Shown: positions 23,125 through 64,000 of the stretch, piece after piece
How the letters are laid out: each line of letters opens with the position of its first letter
How positions within the stretch are numbered: position 1 is the stretch's first letter
From: Triops longicaudatus
Lineage: Eukaryota; Arthropoda; Branchiopoda; Notostraca; Triopsidae
Length of the DNA: 64,000 nt
Direction: 5' to 3'
Assembly: GCA_022885665.1 (NCBI GenBank)
Contig: JAGQDJ010000608.1
Location: 1-64,000, forward strand
Made by a program: the position numbers and the translations under genes
Notes under the pieces: generated by a model
The model's input: only the letters and a program-made list of their open reading frames with translations
Database searches by the model: none
Told to the model about the DNA's origin: nothing

Positions 23125-25616
23125 TCACTTTCGTCCTTTCTTTCGGAACTTTTGGTCTTTCGATTTCCCACTAGGTCCAAATTTCTTGCCGGTTTTAAAC
23201 TTTGGTGGGCCACTGGTACTTTCACGTTTGTTGAATCTTTTCGCACCCGAATCTTTTCCGTCGGCGCTTTTCTTATTAAATTTCCCCTTTGCTCCTCCAA
23301 ATTCTTTAGGCTTCCTTCTGCCTTCAACGCGTGGTTTCTTGGACCCAGGGCCAATGTTAGTGTTCCCTGGTTTCCTTTTCGAACCAGGTGTACGTTTCTC
23401 GAACAAACCTACGAATTCGTGGCATTTTAGATAGGAGATTTTTTCATCGGACGTCGAAAAAATGAGTAGGGAATTTACCTTCGTCCGGTTTTTGTCCAAC
23501 TTCTTTGGCGTACCACTCTTCGTCATCGTCTTCTTCTTGGTTTTCGTTACCTTCTTTACTTTCCTTGATCAACGTGTGGCGCCGCTTGGCAATTTCTGCC
23601 GCTTTGGCGTCTTGTGCTTCCTTCTCTTCTTGTTTCTTCTTTTTGTGGGCTTCTTGAATCTTGCGTGCTCGCTCGATTTCGCGTCTGTTAGTACATTCCA
23701 TTATTTGATCGGATTTTTGTATTATTCTTATTCGATTTATTTATTGCGTTTCTCTTACTTGCGCTGTTCACGCCGCTGGCGAATTAGTTTCTTCTCAGCT
23801 TCAGTTTTTTGGATAAACTGGTGGTAAAGTACTTCCCCATCCATCAAATCTTCTTCGATTTTGATTAACTGACAAAGAAACAATTTGCAATAATCAAAAT
23901 AACATGCAAGAATCTTGTACACAACATATATACGTCGTCCAATAAGATCTGGAATTACATACATTTTCAAATCCACAATTCCCTTTACTGGAGTCGTGGT
24001 TCGAGCAAGCCTAGCAGTGTCCTCCAATGAATTCTATCTTGGGTCACGGACATGAGCTCGGAGGGTGGATTGCCGAGCCTCTTGTAACAAAGGTTGGCAG
24101 ATTAGTCTTCCCACCTTGTACGAGGCCTACCTACATATATTTGAAGGCCAACTTGGCTTGAATATCTTCAATGGCAGTCTCTCAGCCGACATGCGTTGTA
24201 CATGCCCTAGACAGCGTAATTGAGACCTCTCGATTTTCAAGAGAAGCGGTTCTACATGAAGCGACTTCACTTATGTCGCTGTTCTTAATCACATTAAAGA
24301 TTTGAAATTTCCGTTTTTTACTGCCTGGAAAACTTGGGCACAAAACTACTTGGTCTGCCTTCATAATTAGGAAACGAAATCAAATTTCTTGTCAGTAAAG
24401 TTGCAAACCGACCCAAATTTTGATTTTTTCTACGAATGTCTCGACAACTCACTTCTCAACTTCCCGTTCAAATGCAATGATGGTAACGAAAGAGGCTCAC
24501 GACGAGTTAAATTAAGAAAAAAATATAACATTTTTAAATTCAATTCCAAGTGCACGTACTTTTAAGGTCATTCTGGGGCCAAGTTCGACCATTTTCACCG
24601 CGGATTGAAGTCCGGCTTGGTTTCCTCTGCTAGCTAGTTTCTGTGGCAGCGTCACGTTGCTATTGGGATCATCCTCGCCTTCGCTTTCTGACATATTTCC
24701 CGCACTGAAATGTAACATAAACGTTAGTTCAACCCCCTATCAACGTGATCAAATATGCAACTGGATGACAAGTTCCATCCGGAAAGTTTGAGCATACTTA
24801 TCCATAAACTCTGTTATGTCGTTGTAGCGAGACAAATCCGGAACTTTGTTCTGGACTAGCTTCTTCACAGCCTTCGAGACACCAACTGGCTTGACCTTGA
24901 TAGAATAATGCCGAAATTCCACGGTCTGGTTGGCTGAGTCGTAGGTGAAAAGCACGCAGCGTCGAATGGTGCTTAGTTTAACCGTAGATACGTTAATGGA
25001 AGGAAACATGTTCTGGAACATGGAAGCCATGAGCTTCATGTGCATGCCTTCACCTGTGAAGTTGTTCAATACGACCAACGGACATGTTTTGAACTGTAGG
25101 TCGTACGTGTTGGGTCGCTTTTGGGCTGAAATGACATCACGCGAGAGACAGTAGTTCATGACCCGAAACGTTAACGTTGGCCCGTGAGGGAAGCGAGCCA
25201 ATCGCAAATAGGGACTGATTTCTGAGCGAGAAAAGACGCAAAAATGAGACACGTGTAACATGCCGGCAACGGCAGCGTAATCTTTCAGTGTTGTCTTTTC
25301 TTGAATCTAAGATATAATAGTTAAACTCCCGTGGTCAAAAATAGGCAACTGAAATTTACTTTCAGATTTGAAGCTGTGTTGGGTTCCATAACTTTACGGA
25401 AATCTCGCATCAGTTCTTCGATATAATGGCCCACATTTCCTCTGTAAATCACAATGGAATGTGGAGCGTTTTTAATCTCATCAGGTTCATCTTGTTGCTT
25501 AGTTGCACGAACATTCTTCTACAAAACGAAAAATTTGCGAAACAGTTTGCGTATAATATTTTCAGTGTATATGTACGATTACTTACAGACTTCTTCGACT
25601 TTTTGTGTTTGCCCAT
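23125..25616 (-). CDS. PPAN: Peter pan homologue (Brix-domain ribosome biogenesis factor)
   Basis: Nucleolar protein needed for maturation of 27S pre-rRNA and the 60S subunit. Seven exons on the minus strand close in phase to 480 residues (human 473): 25616-25587, 25518-25360, 25306-24798, 24704-24560, 23868-23759, 23684-23479 and 23408-23125. The start MGKHKKSKKS is basic. The Brix domain (about 30-290) includes NAPHSIVIYRG, VMEPNTASNL, the sigma70-like LARFPHGPTLTFRV, HMKLMASMFQNMFPSINV and EFRHYSIKVKPVGVSKAVKKL, and ends with ELGPRMTLKLIKI. A long charged coiled region and a Lys/Gly-rich tail ending FRKKGRK follow, as in other members. Intron 4 holds a LINE fragment. The start codon is only 82 bases from the start of the divergent small gene at 25699. 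Confidence 0.96.
23985..24285 (-). mobile_element. Dead LINE (non-LTR retrotransposon) 3' fragment in PPAN intron 4
   Basis: Translated on the minus strand this gives the typical C-terminal end of a LINE reverse-transcriptase ORF. It reads VEPLLLKIERSQLRCLGHVQ and continues as RMSAERLPLKIFK. After a frameshift come GRPRTRWED and then QDRIHWRTLLGLLEPRL. These blocks match in order the tail common to many animal LINEs (GVEPLLLxIERSQLRWxGH ... ERLP ... GRPRTRW ... W). Frameshifts and stop codons show it is inactive. It lies in the same orientation as PPAN, within an intron of about 690 bases. Confidence 0.85.
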
Positions 25617-25698
25617 TTCTATACTTTTAAACTTTTAAACTGGGTCAAAATTTTAACTAAGGGCCTAAGGAGCACGTGTTGCTTTCATGTACTAACTA
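25617..25698. promoter_or_regulatory. Compact bidirectional promoter PPAN / small ORF
   Basis: Only 82 bases separate the two divergent start codons, so the core promoters and both leaders must lie here or overlap the coding starts. No TATA box is obvious. Confidence 0.55.
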
Positions 25699-25953
25699 AT
25701 GAGCGATCACCAAGGAGGCGGGGCTAAAGCTGTCACGCACTTTCAGCAGGTGGCGCTAGTGAATCGTTTCGTAAATTATCTTGTGCAACGTACAAAAGGA
25801 ATTGCTTCCTTATATCCATCTGCTGAATTGAGAAGGGATGTAGAACATAGAAATCTTCTGTTATATGAAGTTCGACTATACGACTTCTTTGTAATTCCTA
25901 CTAAGCGACCTGAACTGTTGCAATTTGAGGCAACCAGATTAAAATTAGCATGA
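25699..25953 (+). CDS. Unrecognised 84-residue protein
   Basis: Single-exon frame starting MSDHQGGGAKAVTHFQQVAL and ending with a stop at 25953. I do not recognise it. It looks like a real protein: it is charged and balanced, has predicted helices (ALVNRFVNYLVQRTKG; SAELRRDVEHRNLLLYEVRL), and has no membrane segment or cysteine. It sits head-to-head with PPAN across an 82-base promoter, an arrangement common for housekeeping genes. The size and helical character would suit a small subunit of a complex, but no function is claimed. A CTCF-like motif overlaps codons 15-20. Confidence 0.6.
   Translation: MSDHQGGGAKAVTHFQQVALVNRFVNYLVQRTKGIASLYPSAELRRDVEHRNLLLYEVRLYDFFVIPTKRPELLQFEATRLKLA
25743..25756 (+). 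promoter_or_regulatory. CTCF-like motif in the small ORF near the PPAN promoter
   Basis: TCAGCAGGTGGCGC matches 11 of 12 positions of the animal CTCF core CCASYAGRKGGC and continues with the favoured GC. It is 127 bases from the PPAN start codon. Confidence 0.4.
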
Positions 25954-27671
25954 CAAGTCAGTTCTTAATTTCGCAGATACACTTGCATTAATCACACTAA
26001 AAATTAACACAAGTAACTTACTCAAACATAGATAAATTAAATTAATTAGCTTAAAATTAGAGTGACAGAAAATTAGCTGTAATTAAATTTTATGAAACTG
26101 AGTCGGACTTTTGTTTGTCAATCCTTTCAATCCTCAATCCGGATACTTCGATTCCACAAGTAATCTACAAAACCTAATTATGTTTTGTTACACTGAAAAG
26201 TAAGCGTTTCCATATTAAGATAACAAGTGAATGGTTGTGTCCCATAAAAGTCCTTTTGTATTTAAAGAGTTATGTTTTTCCCAGCGGCACTTGTCATGCG
26301 TGTTTGTGTAATCGAAAACTCTTATAAATGGAGTTCCATAATCAATGTATTGTCATTCTTGTCTTTGAGATAAAATGTCACGAGCATTCCTTTTATGTCC
26401 CCGTTCTTGTTATCTTGCAAAATTGTTTCCTACGCTATGTCAAACATTGGGAATTATTCTTCTCTTTTTCATTCCTTATTTGGCTTTCGGAGGATAGAGG
26501 TCCGAAGTTCGTTTTTGATTTACTTCTCCCGCAACAAGGCCGACCCTTCGACCTTAAACGATAAGCCAAAGTGTTCAAAAAAAAGTGCCGGAATGATAGA
26601 CAGCACGTCGCCTGGGACTGGGAAGTTTTGATGTCTCATACTTCAAGTATGCTGCTTTCAAACACATGTGAAGCCGCAGTGTAAGTTTTCTCTCCTGTCA
26701 ATGGCAAAAACTTCTCAAATCCCAACCCTAAACCTAGAGGCTCTAATTATAAAAGAATACACACCGCTCCCTTAAGTAAGTGAAGCCTGGTACGGGAGAA
26801 TCCTTCTGACAGTTATAAAGGAGACTGGATGAAGTGTGTAACACGGACTCAAATCGAATTACAAGGTGAAGGGTTATGTTTCTCGAACTTTTGTCCCCTG
26901 TACAAGGCAAGCAATTCGTCAATTACAATATAAAAAAACGCTACAAAATACTAACAAATCGAAACGAAAAATAATAGAGACTATGAAATATAAGTCAACC
27001 GTGTTAAACGACTCTGTCCCTTTAAGGTAGACTTTACACAAGGACATGTTCCCCGATCAAAACACCGTAACCTGTCCAACACACTGTGAAGCTTAGAACT
27101 CCAAATGACGTTTTGTTTTTTAGCCTATAACATATTAATTTCTGCTTGCAGTTCGTACAATGGTTGGCGTAAGGTCCATGTCTCATTTGTGAAACTTGAC
27201 TTAGGCCGTTTCCACTGCCATCTGAACCCGTATTAAGAGGCAAAATCAGTGAACACAACTTTTTCCACTTGGCAAAGTCGTGCCACAAGTTGTGCTCTTA
27301 ATCGTGTCAGCTAACTCCGCTTTGATTCTATACTAGACATCTCAGTTTGGTGTTGGGCACGTTCCACGTGGGGGTGGGGCTAGGCGTAGTGTCAACAAAG
27401 CAAATATTTATGATAAATAAGTAACTTACTTTCTAATTATCCGTATACAAATCATTGTTGGGTGTGTGTTGAAGTATGTGTTTCTAGGTGAAGAAGTTTC
27501 TACCTCCGAAGTGATGTTTAACGTGATTACTGTCTTAAGAACTTTCTTTTTAGTCCGTGAATTTCTTCGTATTTCTTTAGCTTTCCTTTTAAATTAAATG
27601 ACATTTTACACTAGGTCATTGTGACTTTTCGCATGGGTTTAGTCTGTTTTAAAGTGTTTGTTCCTTGTTCC

Positions 27672-27864
27672 GTTACTTCCAGTGGCGTCGTGCACTTAAA
27701 AAATTTGAGGGGGGGGGGCGATTTTGCATTTCTCTTAATAAAAGAGTTAATGAGTTATAAATGAGTTTTAAATGATACCTTTTTTTTCAGGATGGCAAAA
27801 AAATTTTTTTTGGGGGGGCCCGGGCCCCCCCGGCCCCATATGGCACGACGCCTCTGGTTACTTC
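27672..27864. mobile_element. hAT-type MITE with perfect 8-bp target duplication
   Basis: The element occupies 27680-27856 (177 bp). Its ends are CAGTGGCGTCGTGC and, read inward on the other strand, CAGAGGCGTCGTGC, a 14-bp terminal inverted repeat with one mismatch. It is flanked on both sides by GTTACTTC (27672-27679 and 27857-27864), an exact 8-bp duplication. A CAG start and an 8-bp duplication are hallmarks of the hAT superfamily. The interior is noncoding, with a G run near the left end and a GC-rich palindrome of G and C runs near the right end. It is too short to encode a transposase, so it is non-autonomous. Confidence 0.93.
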
Positions 27865-30203
27865 GTGTCTGTGAATACAATGATGTAATAAAAAGTGTAT
27901 GTGTCTATCAGTCCAATAGATTACTTATTGAACCCTTTGCTCATTTGTTTTGTTTTCTGTTGTGAGCAGTCTTCTAAATTTCACAATTTAAGTAATATGT
28001 TTATTGAGAAAATGAAGGAAACAAAAGAGAAGTAATTTGAATAATTCAAAAATGCTATGAAAAATTATTTTAAATTAGTTTATTATTCGTTTGCGAAGAT
28101 CGGATGGCTTGGCCTAGCTTATATCTATTTATTTTTGGCAGAATACCATGCATTCAGTATTTTCCTTCGCTAAAAAAGGCATTTGTTTACAAGTATTCTT
28201 TTGCAGTGTGAATTCGTAGAGTTCGATAAAGCAATGTATGCTCATTAACCGACAGGCGATATTAATTCCAACCCTAACATGATCACTAGTTTTGCACGCT
28301 AATGGAAACGCGTGTTAGATTCCCACGTGCTACGGTTAGCACAACACCAGGGTTCGGTTAGCAATGGAAACACAGCCTTATCTGACTCAGATTCAATCCT
28401 CGCTTTACGGATGCATGGTGTTACAGAAGTTCTTTAGAATCTGTAACTTAAGGTAATGAAGCGCAGAGAACTGATATCCGTTCTTGCACCCTGCTTCTAG
28501 CTTAGGATTGAACTCATCCTTTCTATACTCACTAGGTCGATAAGTTTTTCTCCCTTTTCTTTTAGGCCTTTAACCTCCTCCCCCCCTCCCAGTCACTGAA
28601 GTTGTCATAGAACGTATGAGATGACACGGAAACAAAAGCCAAAACAAAAACGATCCTGTACACATGTCTTTTGCTTTTGTTTTTCTAACCTTTGCTTTTT
28701 GGGGTAAGCTTTCACGCTTGACAGAATCCTCCTTGGCCAGATTTCTGAAGCTTGGCTTTCTTGAGATCCTTATAAAGCAAACTTATGGGCCTTTGGGGAT
28801 CTGTCATTGGGTATCGAACTCGCTGTATCCGAACTCAGCCGCTACCATTAAAGTCTTCTAAAAAATCCCCGCGGGAGATTAAATTATAGAGAAGAGGATC
28901 AAATGTTGCACTTCAATTACAGTATTTCAAATTTTCACCAGATTTACGTGCGAGCGCTTTTAAACCTTCAGGTCACTTCTAATTTGGGGATATATCCAGT
29001 ATAAACCCGAAGAATCGTCAAAGAAACAGCAACGGGCGAATTCCCAGCAAGCGCGTGAGTAAGAATCACGAGGAGCTCGTTTGCAGACTGTATTTTTTTT
29101 TAAAATACAAAGTAAAACATTGAACATGTGAGATAAGGCAGACGCCAATTTTTTAGCTTTCATGAATTGACTTTGTTCCTACAAAAAGAAAAATGTATGA
29201 TTCTTACATTATCCAGTCCGCGGCTTCTGATGGACTTCACTGCCCGTAGGGTGCCCTAGTCTACGCTTACGTTTCTTGCTTGCAAAGGTGATTTCTCTTT
29301 TCTCTGTGAGCATGTTACTTTTTAGAATATTCTTGCAATAAGCCAAGTTAGCTAGACATAATTAATATTTAAATTAAGGTTTAATTTTTAACAAACTTTA
29401 CATTTATTGAGTTCATCCGAGAGTTGATTGTCCTTGAGTCTCCCAAAAATTTACTGATCTCAAACAACATGTATACCTACTATGAAATTATGCTTTCTTG
29501 GTCCCATCTTCTTGTGAACAGCATTTTTATACATTTTATAAATGTAAGACAAATATAAATTATAATTTTGTTTTCTAAGGTGTCCTGAAGTAAATGCCGA
29601 CAGCAATCTAGTTTTAATTTACCTCACTGTCCATACGAAGCTAGCAAAAAATTACGCACCATCGCCATTTTCTCGTGGTCAATTTCAGTGTTTGTTTTTC
29701 AAAATATCTAACTTATTTATAGCTCCCGATTTTGGAATCGGAAGTTAACTAAAGTTCATTTGAAAATAATTCAGCCATTAATTCTCCGTTCTTTGTTCTT
29801 AAAAATCAAAATCAGAATGTACTAGAAAAATGCATATTGTAAAACAAACTGGAAAAGCATATACGCCATGTGCCTTCGCCAGCGTCATTTTCTTAAAAAA
29901 GAAGACTTTTCCTGTGTTCTTTACCCCATGTAATATTTTTCTCTAGCTTGGGTGACCGAAAAGCAACGAAGGTAAGTTCGTAAAAGTAGCAGTCAAGGGA
30001 AAATCCGAAAAAGACTGGGGTCGGGGTTTCGTACTCCTGAACACGGACTGTTGTCCCAAGTCTTCTTTCCATGCAAGAGCCTACCTTCTCCTAGTACGTG
30101 TGTATCCTCGCAAGGCGAAAGTCTCATTGCCGCCTAAAGTGAGCGCCAGTCGGTGGGCAGACGTTGACCGCTGTAGACTGCAGGCGTCTTGCCCGTTGAA
30201 GGA

Positions 30204-30209
30204 TCAGTC
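30204..30209 (+). promoter_or_regulatory. Possible initiator (TCAGTC) of the collagen gene
   Basis: TCAGTC matches the arthropod Inr (TCAGTY) 164 bases before the ATG at 30368, within a locally GC-richer stretch (30100-30230). No DPE was found at the expected distance and no TATA box, so this is tentative. Confidence 0.25.
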
Positions 30210-30367
30210 TCTTTCCGAAAATGTGCGTTTGAAATACCTGTCTATTGGAAATACGACATTAACACAAATACAGTGCAAATATCCGATTGTTGGATTCTGT
30301 AGTTAAAAATATTTCATTTTCATCGTGGAACATGACGAGCTAATTAAAAAATCGTGTCACATTAATC

Positions 30368-63902
<33,535 letters not shown>

Positions 63903-64000
63903 GTCGGTTGGGTTCACATATTTTTAAGTTTAATTTTTTTCCTTTTCTAAACCCAGGACTTGTTTACTTTGGTATGGGGGGAGATTTGCCTTGTCGAGAA

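Larger units (their letters stand above)
25954..30367. other. Gene-poor intergenic region before the collagen gene
   Basis: No exon could be supported on either strand. It contains the MITE at 27680-27856 and otherwise AT-rich sequence with scattered pyrimidine tracts. It marks the change from dense to sparse gene content. Confidence 0.6.

Overview
The window looks like nuclear DNA of an arthropod, most likely a branchiopod crustacean such as Daphnia. This is an inference. The coding half carries many introns of only about 50-80 bp with GT-AG borders, the proteins are standard animal orthologues, and the first gene is a His/Gly/Lys-rich secreted protein of the kind seen in arthropod cuticle. 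I found no bacterial operon, CRISPR array, rRNA or convincing tRNA.

Bases 1-26,000 are gene-dense. In order they hold: the 3' part of a His/Gly-rich secreted protein gene (+); an SLC6 sodium-coupled transporter (-, ten exons, with a long N-terminal tail encoded 1.5 kb upstream of the core); argininosuccinate lyase (+, 11 exons, one GC-AG intron); TIMM22 (+); PHF12 (+, 13 exons); Derlin-2 (+); PET100 (-, single exon); an unrecognised intronless ORF of 201 codons (-); the mitochondrial phosphatase PPTC7 (+); and the ribosome-biogenesis protein PPAN (-, 7 exons, with a dead LINE fragment in an intron). PPAN is head-to-head with an unrecognised 84-residue protein (+). Exon phases were followed across every junction in the recognised genes and all close in frame. 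The lengths of ASL, DERL2 and PPAN agree closely with the vertebrate proteins.

Bases 26,000-64,000 are almost gene-free. A 177-bp hAT-type MITE with a perfect 8-bp target duplication lies at 27,680-27,856. At 30,368 starts a type II membrane protein whose first exon ends in a Cys-Thr-Cys-Pro-Pro-Gly motif, in the phase needed to join a Gly-X-Y exon at 62,280. Two further 36-bp collagen exons follow. Together these form the N-terminus of a membrane-associated (type XIII/XXIII/XXV-like) collagen with a first intron of about 31.5 kb, which contrasts strongly with the tiny introns next door.

Inside that giant intron is the most unusual signal I found: at least eight gap-free copies of a 26-bp imperfect palindrome (GACCGGGTGAAC at one end, ACTCCGG at the other). 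They occur in two clusters with roughly 100-bp spacing (47.6-47.9 kb and 54.1-54.5 kb), plus a single inverted copy at 35.3 kb. I know of no described family that it matches. Other features of note are a perfect hairpin over a splice acceptor in the first gene, CTCF-like motifs near gene borders, a poly(A) signal fused to the PET100 stop codon, and long poly(T) tracts.

By function, several of the dense-region genes serve mitochondria (TIMM22, PET100, PPTC7). The others act in the ER (DERL2), nucleolus (PPAN), chromatin (PHF12) and arginine/urea metabolism (ASL). No operon-like relationship is implied.
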